Below, in pieces: positions 34,538-44,100 of a stretch of DNA of 64,000 bases. The stretch is from Pseudomonas putida (GTDB taxonomy: Bacteria > Pseudomonadota > Gammaproteobacteria > Pseudomonadales > Pseudomonadaceae): assembly GCF_028682455.1 (NCBI RefSeq), contig NZ_JANHLD010000004.1, positions 62,001 through 126,000 on the forward strand, given 5' to 3'. The first letter of the stretch is position 1; every line of letters starts with the position of its first letter. Made by a program: the position numbers and the translations under genes. The notes beneath the pieces were generated by a model that worked only from the letters and a program-made list of their open reading frames with translations, ran no database searches and was not told the DNA's origin.

Positions 34538-36247
34538 TCAGCGCGGCTCCATATGCGCAATCATCAGTTGCACGCTTTCCTGGCCACGGAACTCGTTGAC
34601 GTCGAGCTTGTAGGCAAGCTCCACCCAACGCACCGTCGGGTTGGGCCATACCTCGCGATCCACCCCAAAGGCAATGCCATCGAGCCGGACCGAACCGCAC
34701 TCGCTCTTGAGCACCACCTTCAAGTGCCGCTCGCCGACTACCCGCTGTTCGACCAGCTGGAACACGCCATGAAACAGCGGTTCAGGGAAGTGCTGGCCCC
34801 AAGGGCCGGCGTGTCGCAAGGCGCGGGCCAGTTCGAGGTGAAACTCTTCGACCGCCAGGGTGCCGTCCGACAGCAGGCGCCCGGTCAGGTCGTCTTCTTG
34901 CAGCTGGCGACGGACTTCGTCATCGAACGCCTGGGCGAATGCCGGAAAGTTGTCGGCGGGTAGAGACAACCCGGCGGCCATGGCATGGCCGCCGAATTTG
35001 CTGATCAACTGCGGATAACTTGCTGCCACCGCATCCAGCGCATCACGGATGTGAAAACCGGGCACCGAACGCGCCGAGCCCTTGAGCATGCCCTCGCCCG
35101 CGTCGGCAAAGGCGATGGTTGGCCGGTGGTAACGTTCCTTGAGGCGCGAGGCCAGGATACCGATCACCCCCTGGTGCCAGTCCGGCTCGAACAGGCACAA
35201 GCCAAACGGCATCGACTCCAGCGGCAGGTCCTTGAGCTGGGCCAGCGCCTCGCGCTGCATGCCCTGTTCGATGGACTTGCGGTCCTGGTTGAGTTCGTCG
35301 AGCTGCCCGGCCATTTCCCGGGCCAGGCCCGGGTCGTCGCTGAGCAGGCATTCGATGCCCAGGCTCATGTCATCCAGACGTCCGGCGGCGTTCAGGCGTG
35401 GGCCGAGGATAAAGCCAAGGTCGGTGGAGGTGATGCGGGCATGGTCGCGTCGTGCTACTTCCAGGATTGCCTTGAGCCCCGGACGGGCACGCCCGGCGCG
35501 GATCCGCTCCAGGCCCTGGTGCACGAGGATGCGGTTGTTGGCATCCAGCGGCACCACGTCGGCCACACTGCCCAGGGCCACGAGGTCGAGCAGTTCGCCG
35601 ATGTTCGGTTGCGGCCGGTTTTCGTAGTGTCCAAGGCTGCGCAAGCGGGCGCGCAAGGCCATCAGCACGTAGAAGATCACCCCGACGCCGGCCAGGGCCT
35701 TGCTGGCAAAGGTACAGCCTGGCTGGTTGGGGTTGACGATGGCATCGGCGGCGGGCAACTCGTTGCCAGGCAAGTGGTGGTCGGTCACCAGCACCTTGAG
35801 CCCGGCGGCCTTGGCGGCGGCCACGCCTTCGACGCTGGAGATACCGTTGTCCACGGTAATCAGTAGCTGCGGCTGGCGCTCCAGGGCTACCTGGACGATT
35901 TCCGGGGTCAGGCCGTAGCCGTATTCGAAACGATTGGGTACCAGGTAATCGACATGGGCCGCGCCCAACAGGCGCAAACCCAATACACCGACAGTGCTGG
36001 CCGTGGCGCCATCGGCATCGAAATCGCCGACGATCAGAATGCGCTGGCGCTGCGCCAGTGCCTCGACCAGCAGGTCGACCGCCGCCTCGATGCCCTTGAG
36101 CTGCTGATAGGGCAGCAGGCGCGCCAGGCTCTTGTCCAGCTCATCGGCCGATTGCACGCCGCGCGCGGCATACAGGCGGGTCAGCAAGGGCGGCAGGTCG
36201 CCAAGAAACGGCAAGGTGGAAGGCAGCGGGCGAGGTTCGATGCGCAT
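34538..36247 (-). CDS. recJ: Single-stranded-DNA-specific exonuclease RecJ
   Basis: A 569-residue 5'-3' exonuclease of the DHH family, acting in RecF recombination and mismatch repair. DFDADG (75-80), VDNG (132-135) and TDHH (155-158) supply the two-metal site. The DHHA1 domain has GGHAMAAGLSL (about 424-434). The C-terminal OB-like region completes the RecJ core. Length is normal. It stands apart from yaeQ by 54 bases, both on the minus strand. Confidence 0.96.
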   Translation of the reverse strand: MRIEPRPLPSTLPFLGDLPPLLTRLYAARGVQSADELDKSLARLLPYQQLKGIEAAVDLLVEALAQRQRILIVGDFDADGATASTVGVLGLRLLGAAHVDYLVPNRFEYGYGLTPEIVQVALERQPQLLITVDNGISSVEGVAAAKAAGLKVLVTDHHLPGNELPAADAIVNPNQPGCTFASKALAGVGVIFYVLMALRARLRSLGHYENRPQPNIGELLDLVALGSVADVVPLDANNRILVHQGLERIRAGRARPGLKAILEVARRDHARITSTDLGFILGPRLNAAGRLDDMSLGIECLLSDDPGLAREMAGQLDELNQDRKSIEQGMQREALAQLKDLPLESMPFGLCLFEPDWHQGVIGILASRLKERYHRPTIAFADAGEGMLKGSARSVPGFHIRDALDAVAASYPQLISKFGGHAMAAGLSLPADNFPAFAQAFDDEVRRQLQEDDLTGRLLSDGTLAVEEFHLELARALRHAGPWGQHFPEPLFHGVFQLVEQRVVGERHLKVVLKSECGSVRLDGIAFGVDREVWPNPTVRWVELAYKLDVNEFRGQESVQLMIAHMEPR

Positions 36248-36301
36248 GGGGCGATGGGGCTTCTCGTGGATCAGGAATAGACGGCGGTGTGCGAGGCGGC
36301 C

Positions 36302-36844
36302 TTAGCCGCGATCACCCAGCAGCCATTCGAGCTGGACTTCGTGCTGGCCGCGATCGTCGGTGACGAAGATCGTGCCCTCGCTGATCATCACGTCCCATTT
36401 GATCGAACGTGGCATGTCGGTGGCCAGGGTCTCGAGGACGTCCTGGGGCACGGCGGCGATATTGAGGTTCTTCAGGCCCTTGACCGCCCCCACCACCTTG
36501 GTCTCCCACACGCGCAGGCTGCCATAGGCCAGCAGGCTGGTACGCTCGGTGCGGCGCGAACACCAGGTCAGGCGCTCGGCATCGGGCTGGCCGACCTCGA
36601 TCCAGTGCAGGATGCGGTCGTCCAGGCTCTTCTCCCACAGCGCAGCCTCGTCCACATCCGACAGACCACGCCCGAACGACAGCTGCTCGTTGTACCACAG
36701 GGCGTAAGCCAGCAAGCGCACGGCCATGCGCTCTTCGGTTTCCGAAGGGTGACGGGCGATGGTTTGCTTGACGCTTTCGTACACACCGCGGTCAAGATCG
36801 GTGAGGTTCAGTTCAAATTTGTAGGTCGTGGACGGCTGGGCCAT
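36302..36844 (-). CDS. YaeQ family protein
   Basis: A 180-residue protein starting MAQPSTTYKFELNLTDLDRGVYE, typical of YaeQ, whose fold resembles PD-(D/E)XK nucleases. It includes TIARHPSETEERMAVRLLAYALWY and the C-terminal VQLEWLLGDRG. I chose the ATG at 36844 because it gives the family length and N-terminus; an ATG three codons upstream is possible. No biochemical role is settled. It lies upstream of recJ and diverges from the CoA-transferase gene. Confidence 0.88.
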   Translation of the reverse strand: MAQPSTTYKFELNLTDLDRGVYESVKQTIARHPSETEERMAVRLLAYALWYNEQLSFGRGLSDVDEAALWEKSLDDRILHWIEVGQPDAERLTWCSRRTERTSLLAYGSLRVWETKVVGAVKGLKNLNIAAVPQDVLETLATDMPRSIKWDVMISEGTIFVTDDRGQHEVQLEWLLGDRG

Positions 36845-36973
36845 GGTGAGCATCTTGCGGCGAGAAAAGTCGCCCAGTCTAACCGATCCTGGCACTCCTT
36901 GCCCCGCGGCAGTATCTGAGTGCGCCCGCGTATGATAAAAACGGGGACTCTGACCTGCCGCCACGGATGCCCC

Positions 36974-38173
36974 ATGTCTACGCCCAGCAAACCTCTCGCC
37001 GGCCTGAAAGTCATCGAACTCGGCACCCTGATCGCCGGCCCGTTCGCCTCGCGCATCTGCGCCGAATTCGGTGCCCAGGTGATCAAGATCGAGTCCCCCG
37101 ACGGCGGCGATCCGTTACGCAAGTGGCGCAAGCTCTATGAAGGCACCTCATTGTGGTGGTTCGTCCAGGCCCGCAACAAGCAGTCACTGACTCTCAATCT
37201 CAAGCATCCCGAAGGGATCGAGATCCTCAGGAAGCTCCTGGCCGAGGCCGATATCCTGATCGAAAACTTTCGTCCCGGCGTGCTGGAAAAGCTCGGCCTG
37301 GGTTGGGAAACCCTGCACGCGCTGAACCCGAAACTGGTGATGGTGCGTCTGTCCGGTTTCGGCCAGACCGGCCCGATGAAGGATCAGCCAGGCTTTGGTG
37401 CGGTAGGCGAGTCCATGGGCGGGCTGCGCTACATCACCGGTTTCGACGACCGCCCGCCGGTACGCACCGGCATCTCCATCGGCGACTCCATCGCAGCGCT
37501 CTGGGGCGTGATCGGTGCGTTGATGGCCTTGCGTCATCGCGAGGTCAACGGCGGTGAAGGCCAGGTGGTGGATGTAGCCCTGTACGAGGCGATCTTCGCC
37601 ATGATGGAAAGCATGGTGCCGGAGTTCGACGTGTTCGGATTCATCCGCGAGCGCACCGGCAACATCATGCCTGGGATCACCCCCTCCTCGATCCATACCA
37701 GCGCCGATGGCAAGCACGTGCAGATTGGCGCCAACGGCGATGCGATCTTCAAACGCTTCATGCAGTCGATCGGGCGCCAGGACCTGGCCGACGACCCGCA
37801 ACTGGCCAGCAACGACGGGCGCGATCTGCGCCGCGACGAGCTGTACGGGGTGATCGACCGCTGGGCCCGCACCCTGCCGCTGGACGAGCTCATGCAGGTG
37901 CTCAACGGCGCCCAGGTTCCGGCCAGCCGTATCTACAGTGCCGAAGACATGTTCAGCGACCCGCAGTTTCTGGCCCGCGAGATGTTCCTGCAGGCCAAAC
38001 TGCCGGACGGCAAGCCGTTCAAGATGCCGGGTATCGTGCCCAAGCTTTCGCAGACACCCGGCTCCAGCGAGTGGGTAGGACCGGAGCTTGGCGCCCACAC
38101 CGAGCAACTGCTCGGCCAGCTCGGCTACGATGCCACGACCATCGCCCGCCTGCGTGAGCAAGGGGCGGTTTAG
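36974..38173 (+). CDS. CaiB/BaiF (class III) CoA-transferase
   Basis: A 399-residue class III CoA-transferase, which moves CoA between carboxylic acids through an aspartyl anhydride. The family core is LKVIELGTLIAGPFASRICAEFGA (about 11-34), with IKIESPDGGDPLR and IENFRPG. Catalytic Asp171 sits in SIGDSIAALWG. The ATG at 36974 gives the standard N-terminus; upstream in-frame ATGs at 36920 and 36932 would add a poor extension. Substrate acids cannot be named from sequence, and no beta-oxidation genes adjoin it. Confidence 0.88.
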   Translation: MSTPSKPLAGLKVIELGTLIAGPFASRICAEFGAQVIKIESPDGGDPLRKWRKLYEGTSLWWFVQARNKQSLTLNLKHPEGIEILRKLLAEADILIENFRPGVLEKLGLGWETLHALNPKLVMVRLSGFGQTGPMKDQPGFGAVGESMGGLRYITGFDDRPPVRTGISIGDSIAALWGVIGALMALRHREVNGGEGQVVDVALYEAIFAMMESMVPEFDVFGFIRERTGNIMPGITPSSIHTSADGKHVQIGANGDAIFKRFMQSIGRQDLADDPQLASNDGRDLRRDELYGVIDRWARTLPLDELMQVLNGAQVPASRIYSAEDMFSDPQFLAREMFLQAKLPDGKPFKMPGIVPKLSQTPGSSEWVGPELGAHTEQLLGQLGYDATTIARLREQGAV

Positions 38174-38220
38174 AACACCGTGCCCACCCCTGTTCCAGAT
38201 TCGACGGCGGAGACTCGTAA

Positions 38221-39098
38221 ATGATCAAGTGCAGGCACCGCACTTTGCTGGCGATGCTGCTGTGCGGCCTGCTGGGCAGTGGCCTGCCGGGCGTAGCCTG
38301 GGCCAAGGAGCGCCTGGTATGGCTGCTGCGCGACCTGCCCCCGCTGACCATCTACGAAGGCGAAAGCAAAGGCCAGGGTGTGGTCGACCAACTGCTGCCC
38401 ATGCTGATCGAGAACATGCCTGAATATGACCACAGCATCGTCCGGGTCAATCGGGCACGCGGGATACAGATGCTGCAGGAGCGCAGGTTCACCTGTGATC
38501 CAACCCTGCTCTGGACGGCCGACCGTGCTCGCTACGTGTATTTTTCACAGCCCAGCCTGGGCATGCTCAGCAGTGGCCTGGTGGTTCGCCAGCAAGACCA
38601 GGCACTGTTGGCGCCATTCATCGAGAATCAGCAGGTCGACCTGCAAGCCTTGCTGACCGGCACCTCACTCAAGCTTGGGGTCGTCGCCGAGCGCAGCTAC
38701 AGCCCCCGGTAGACGCCCTGCTCAAGACATTGCCAGACAACACCGTCAGTCGCCACTACGGCAATGACGCGGCCACCAACCTGCTGCAAATGCAACAACG
38801 CGGACGCCTGCAGCTACTGCTGGGCTATTGGCCCGAGGTTCGCTACATGCTTGCGCAACAAGGCTGGTCGGCGGATGACTATCGGTTTTATCCGCTCAAG
38901 GGCGCGGCTCCCTACCAGTTCATCCATGTGGGATGCTCCGATACGCCACTGGGTCGGGAAGCAATCACCCATATCGATCAACTCCTGCAACCGCTGCGCC
39001 GCACCGTCCTGCCCAAGCTCTACGCCCAGTGGCTGGACCCCGACCTGCGCGAGCACTACCTGCAGGACAGCCAGCAGTTCTTCAACGAACGGCCCTGA
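38221..39098 (+). pseudogene. Periplasmic binding-like (TIGR02285-type) gene split by a frameshift
   Basis: The first part (38221-38712) encodes a signal peptide (about 1-28, ending GVAWA) and the start of a solute-binding-like domain (LVWLLRDLPPLTIYEG; VNRARGIQML). It stops at TAG just after a run of five Cs (38703-38707). Restoring one C would read SYSPPVDALLKTLPDN and continue to 39098, giving about 292 residues with C-terminal GYWPEVRYML and LLQPLRRTVLPKLY. So a single-base deletion, or a sequencing error in the homopolymer, breaks it. The family resembles membrane-less extracellular sensor domains. It lies next to the Roc-like signalling cluster. Confidence 0.82.
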
Positions 39099-39204
39099 CC
39101 CTTGCCGATTGCCACGCCGACAAGGGCGGCGTATTTGCACATCAGGCGTGACCTGACCGCACAGCAGTGCTTCACTTGGCAGAGAAATTCGAGCGGAGCC
39201 TGCA

Positions 39205-39867
39205 TTGAGTACATCCCCCACCCGTGACCTGCGCATTGTCCTGGCGGACGATCATCCGATCTTTCGCATCGGCTTGCGGGCTGTTCTGCAACAGATACCC
39301 GGCGTGCGGGTGGTTGCCGAGGCCGGCAGCCCCCAGCAACTGATGGCGCACCTGCAATGCCTGGAATGCGACATCCTGGTGACCGACTTCATGATGCCGG
39401 TGGAGCAGCAGAACGACGGTTTGAAACTGCTGGAGCAGGTTCGCCGGCATTTTCCGCAGCTGCCCATCCTGGTGGTCACCATGCTCAACAATGCAGGGCT
39501 GTTTCGCGCCATGCTCGCCCTGGGGGTGAAGGGCCTGCTGAGCAAGGCGAGCCTCGCCCAGGAACTGCCCCAGGCCATTCGCGGCCTCCCACGAGGCAAG
39601 ACGTACCTGGCAACGTCGGTCGAACAATTGCTGCTGCAGGACGGCGGACTGGGCGACGACCGCCTGTGCGCCCGGCAGGCCCTGTCACCCAGGGAGCTTG
39701 AAGTCTCCCGCCTGCTTGCCGCCGGCCACACCGTTAACGAGATTGCCGTCCTGCTCAATCGCAGCAAAAAGACCGTCAGCACGCAGAAGATCAGCGCGAT
39801 GCGCAAGCTGGGCGTGGCCAATGACGCGGCGTTGTTTCTCTCCCTTCAGGCACAAGGCTTGAGCTGA
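39205..39867 (+). CDS. LuxR/NarL-type response regulator, RocA1-like
   Basis: A 220-residue two-component regulator. The receiver (about 8-130) has phospho-acceptor Asp61 in ILVTDFMMP, and the LuxR-type helix-turn-helix (about 153-212) has LSPRELEVSRLLAAGHTVNEIAVLL. It resembles RcsB/BvgA-class regulators and the RocA1 protein of P. aeruginosa. The start is TTG at 39205 with GGAG six bases upstream; no ATG fits. It converges with the EAL gene, their 3' ends overlapping by 22 bases. Likely phosphorylated by the hybrid kinase at 41175-44780. Confidence 0.85.
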   Translation: MSTSPTRDLRIVLADDHPIFRIGLRAVLQQIPGVRVVAEAGSPQQLMAHLQCLECDILVTDFMMPVEQQNDGLKLLEQVRRHFPQLPILVVTMLNNAGLFRAMLALGVKGLLSKASLAQELPQAIRGLPRGKTYLATSVEQLLLQDGGLGDDRLCARQALSPRELEVSRLLAAGHTVNEIAVLLNRSKKTVSTQKISAMRKLGVANDAALFLSLQAQGLS

Positions 39868-41090
39868 CCTGCTGGCTGGGCACTTATCGGCAGGCCTGCA
39901 CGATTGCGATCGTCGATCCATTGCTCAAGCTCGGCCTCCGGCATCGGTCGGGCAAAGAAGTAGCCTTGCATGACCGGACGCCCCAACTCCTTGATCGCCA
40001 ACAGATCGTCGACCGTCTCCACACCTTCGACCACCACGCTCAGTTCCATGCGCCGGGCCATCATCAACGCGCCGGCCACCACGGCAGCCTTCTTGCCGTC
40101 ATGGGCCATGCCGCGGACAAACTCGCTGGGGAGTTTCAATTCGCTGAACGGTAGCTCCAGCAGGCGCTGCAGGTTGGAAACGCCGGTACCAAAGTCATCG
40201 ATGGACAGCTGGCAACCCAGAATGCGCAAATGCAGCAGCTCTTCAAGCTGCTGGCAATCCAGCGCGCAGCCATGGGTTTCGACAATTTCCAGGGTCAATG
40301 CACTGGGCGGTACGCCATGACGCCCCAGCGCGACGGCCACCAAGGCGCCGAAGTCTTCGCGCGCCAGTAGCTGCGGTGCGATGTTCACCGCCACCGGCAT
40401 GGCCTGGCCAGTCTTTGAACGGTATCGGGCACTGAGCGCCAGGGCCTGCTCCAGCACATGCAGGCTCAAGGTATCGAGCAGACCGGCCCGCTCGATAACC
40501 GCAAAGAACTGCGCCGGCGACAGCACGCCCAGGGTGGGGTGATGCCAGCGGACCAAGGCTTCGACGCCGACCAGCTGGCCGTCGAAACTGACCTTGGGCT
40601 GGTAATGCGCGACCCACTGATCCTGGCCGCGAGCCACTTCCGCCGCCGACAGGGCCTGCAATTCGGGAAACTGCGGTACCGGGGCGACCTTAGGAGTGCT
40701 GCTGCCATGTTCCACATACTGCAGCAGCACTTGATGCAGTACGACGTTACTGGCCATTTTCTGAAAGCTTCCCAGCACGTCCAGGCCCAATTGCCGTGCC
40801 AGGTCGCCGACACTGTCGATCACGCATTGTTCGGCGCTGCTATGAATGATCAATGCGCTGGCCAGCCTGTTGTCTGCCAGGTGGCGGATCATTGCCAAGC
40901 CGTCGGCACCCTCGAGTTGCAAGTCGCAGATGGCGATGTCGACCGGACCCCGACGCGCCAATGCCTGGGTGGCATCTTCCACCGACTCGGCCGTCAGCAC
41001 ATCGAATATACCGATGGCATTGAGCATCTGATGCAAGGCCATCAGTTGAAATGGATGGTCCTCCAGAATCAAGACTTTCAAAGATCGCAT
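39846..41090 (-). CDS. REC-EAL c-di-GMP phosphodiesterase, RocR-like
   Basis: A 414-residue response regulator: receiver (about 1-125, Asp56 in IAICDLQLEG) and EAL domain (about 158-400). EAL is at 177-179. Asn236, Glu268, Asp298/Asp299, Lys319, Glu355 and Gln375 fill the conserved catalytic and metal positions, so hydrolysis of c-di-GMP to pGpG is expected. Spacing closely follows P. aeruginosa RocR. One oddity is DDFGTGVSN in loop 6, where an aromatic residue is usual. It lies downstream of the hybrid kinase on the same strand, 84 bases away. Confidence 0.87.
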   Translation of the reverse strand: MRSLKVLILEDHPFQLMALHQMLNAIGIFDVLTAESVEDATQALARRGPVDIAICDLQLEGADGLAMIRHLADNRLASALIIHSSAEQCVIDSVGDLARQLGLDVLGSFQKMASNVVLHQVLLQYVEHGSSTPKVAPVPQFPELQALSAAEVARGQDQWVAHYQPKVSFDGQLVGVEALVRWHHPTLGVLSPAQFFAVIERAGLLDTLSLHVLEQALALSARYRSKTGQAMPVAVNIAPQLLAREDFGALVAVALGRHGVPPSALTLEIVETHGCALDCQQLEELLHLRILGCQLSIDDFGTGVSNLQRLLELPFSELKLPSEFVRGMAHDGKKAAVVAGALMMARRMELSVVVEGVETVDDLLAIKELGRPVMQGYFFARPMPEAELEQWIDDRNRAGLPISAQPAGQLKPCA

Positions 41091-41174
41091 GTACCCTTCC
41101 CTGCAGTAGCCGATATGTGCAATAGCACGGGGCTACTCTAGTCAGGAAGAATTCGACAACCCATCAGACAAGTC

Positions 41175-44100
41175 CTAAAGAACAGGCTGAATCCTAAAGA
41201 ATTCAGCGTCTACGTCGGCCTGCAACTGCTCCAGGACGCGCTCCAATGCCAGCCAGGCCTGCTGCGTTGCCTCGGGCTGCGGTCCATGCCTGGCCTGCCC
41301 CAGCTCGGTACAGGCACGAGCCAGCGCCAGCGCGTCGATCAGGCAGGCAACCCCTTCGAGTCGATGCAGCGAGGCGCTGATACGCTCCCACTCCAGGCGC
41401 ACTACAGCCTCACCGAGTTGCCCCTGCTCCTCACGCAAGTTCTTGCGCAGCTCTTCAAGCATGCGCAGCATCACCTCGTCGTTGGCCTGGGTCATCTGCT
41501 GCAACGCCTGGATCCGGAAGCTGCAAGGCGGGGCCAGGGTTTCGATCAGCGCAGACAAGCGATCGAGCGACACCGGCTTGACCAGCAACTCATCCATGCC
41601 GGCGTCCAGGCAGCGTGCCCGTTCTTCCGTCAGCGCATTGGCCGTGCAGCCGATGATCGCAATGGCCGGTCGCTGCAGTTCGGTCTCCCGTTGCCGGATG
41701 CTTCGGGCCAGGGCATAGCCACTCATCAACGGCATGTTGCAGTCGCTCAACAACAGGTCGAAGCGCTCGGCCTGCCAGCCATCCAGGGCGGCCTGGCCAC
41801 TGTCGACCGCCAGCACCTGGTGACCGAGAAACTCAAGCTGCTGACGCAAAACCATGCGACTGGCCGAGAGATCATCGACGATCAGTATCTTTCGCGCCGG
41901 TCCTGGCTGGCGATGAACCTGCGCCGGCGCCGGGACGTCCTGCGCCTGGGCAACCGGCTCCAGCACCAGCATGACCCGGACCTCGGTTCCCTCACCCGGC
42001 ACGCTGTGCAACGTGATAGTGCCCCCCATCAGTTCCACCAGTTGCCGGCAGATGCTCAAGCCCAGCCCCGAGCCGCCGTACTGGGCGGCAGATTGTGCAT
42101 TGGCCTGGGCAAACGGCGTGAACAGCTCGGTCTGCTGCTGGGCGCTGATGCCGATGCCGGTGTCGCACACGCTCAGGCACACGCCGATGCCTTGCGGTGC
42201 AGGCTCGCCGGTTCGGGTCACCCGCAGGATGACCTGCCCTTCATGGGTAAACTTCAGCGCGTTGCCCAACACATTGACCAACACCTGGCGCAATCGCAAC
42301 GGATCGAACCAGTAGGTTCCTTGGGCGTCCTCCGCGATCTGCACCTGCAAGTCCAGCCCCTGGGCCAGGGCCTGGGTGCGAAACTGCGCGACGATACGCT
42401 CGATAAACGATCGCAACGCCGTGGCCTGCGGCGCCAACTGCAGGCTACCGGCCTCGATCCGAGCAAGGTCCAGGCTGTCGCCGATCAGCGCGATCAGCTC
42501 GCTGGCCGCCTGGTGAGCGGTCTCAAGTCCCGGCGAAGGCGGAACACCGTTGACCCTCGCGGTTTCGCGCTCAAGCTCCAGCAAGCCGATAATCACCGCC
42601 ATCGGGGTGCGTATTTCATGGCTCATGGTCGCCAGGAAGGCACTTTTGGCCTGGTTGGCCTGCTCAGCGTGCTGGCGGGCCTCCACCAGATCCGCTTCCA
42701 GTTGCTTGCGCTCGGTAATGTCGATCCAGCCTCCGAGCAGGCCCTGCAGTTGGCCGTCGGCACGGTAGAAGGGTACGGTCCACTGGTAGGCGTCAATGCG
42801 CCGCCCGGGATACTCGATACGCCGGTCGGCAAACACCGGCTTGGGGTTCTGCAACAGTTCCAGGTAGTCCGCGTGCAGTTGTGCAGCCAGTTCCGGCGGG
42901 ATCACCTCGATTTCGGTTAGGCGCCGCCCCTTGACGTCCGCCAGGCTCAATGAAAAAGCTTGTTCGTAGCTCTTGTTGCAGGTAATCAGGCGCCCTTCCA
43001 GGTCCCTGACGTAGATCGGATTGGGGATGCCATCGAGTAAGGCGCGCTTGAAGGCCAACTGGTCGTTGAGCGCCTCCTCGGCCCGCTCCCGCTGGATGAT
43101 CTGGGCGCGCAGGCGGCTGCTCCAGATCAGCGAAACCAGCGCGAACAGCACCGCCGCGGCCGCCGCCCAGTAGACCCAGGGTGCAATGCGCTGCCAGGCT
43201 GGGGCCGGCGGGGCCAGCGCGCCCAGCCATTTCATCCGCATGGCCCGCAACTCGGCGACCGGGAATGCCTCCAGGGCCTTGTTGAGGATGCTCTCCAGCT
43301 CAGGGGCGCTGCGCCGAACCGAGAACCGATCCGGTGCCCACTTGCCATCGACCCCTCGCCCGACCTTGAGGGTCGGGTCACTGCCCAGCACGCCGTAGGC
43401 GCCCACTTCACTGTCGATAGTCGCCACGGCCTCGCCATTGCGTACTTTCTCCCGCGCCTGCGCCAGCGAGTCCACCAGCAGCAGCCGAATGTCGGGATGT
43501 TCTTCGCGAATACTGCTTTCCAGCGCGTGCTGGGCCGGGAGCGCCAGCGTCTGCCCGGCCAACTCGGCCAACGACGCCAGCCCCAGGTGCGACTCGCGCA
43601 CGATGAACACCCAGCTCTGGCCACCCAGGGAATGGGTGAAGTCCAGGAACGTGCGACGTTCCGCGGTTTCGCTCAACGTGGTACTCATGTCGGCGCGACC
43701 ACTTCTGAGCAGCTCCAGGCTCTGGGCAATCGACGAGGATGGCGCATATTCGAACCGTAGCCCGGTCAACTGCGCGACAGTCGCCAGTACATCACTGTTC
43801 AGGCCGACCCAGGCGCCCTGGCGATTGCGAAACAGATAGGGCGGGTATTGACTGCCCACCACGGTGACCGTCGGGTGCCGCGCGATCCAGTCACGCTCCC
43901 GGGCGGTCAGCTCGACACGCTGGTGGGCCACATCCGAGCCCAGCCCCGAAGTCCAGCGGCCAAGAATTTCTCGCCGTACCGAGTCATCGAGGCTGGCCAG
44001 CGCCTGGTTGAACATAGCCTGCAACGGCTGGTCGCCGGCCCGCACCGCGAAGGCGAAGCCGATCGGCGGCAAGGCACTGGGGCCGACCACTTGCAGCCCC

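Noticed and set aside
38221..38712. Short complete gene of 163 codons
   Set aside because: The sequence continues in the next frame after the C tract, so this is the 5' half of a broken gene.
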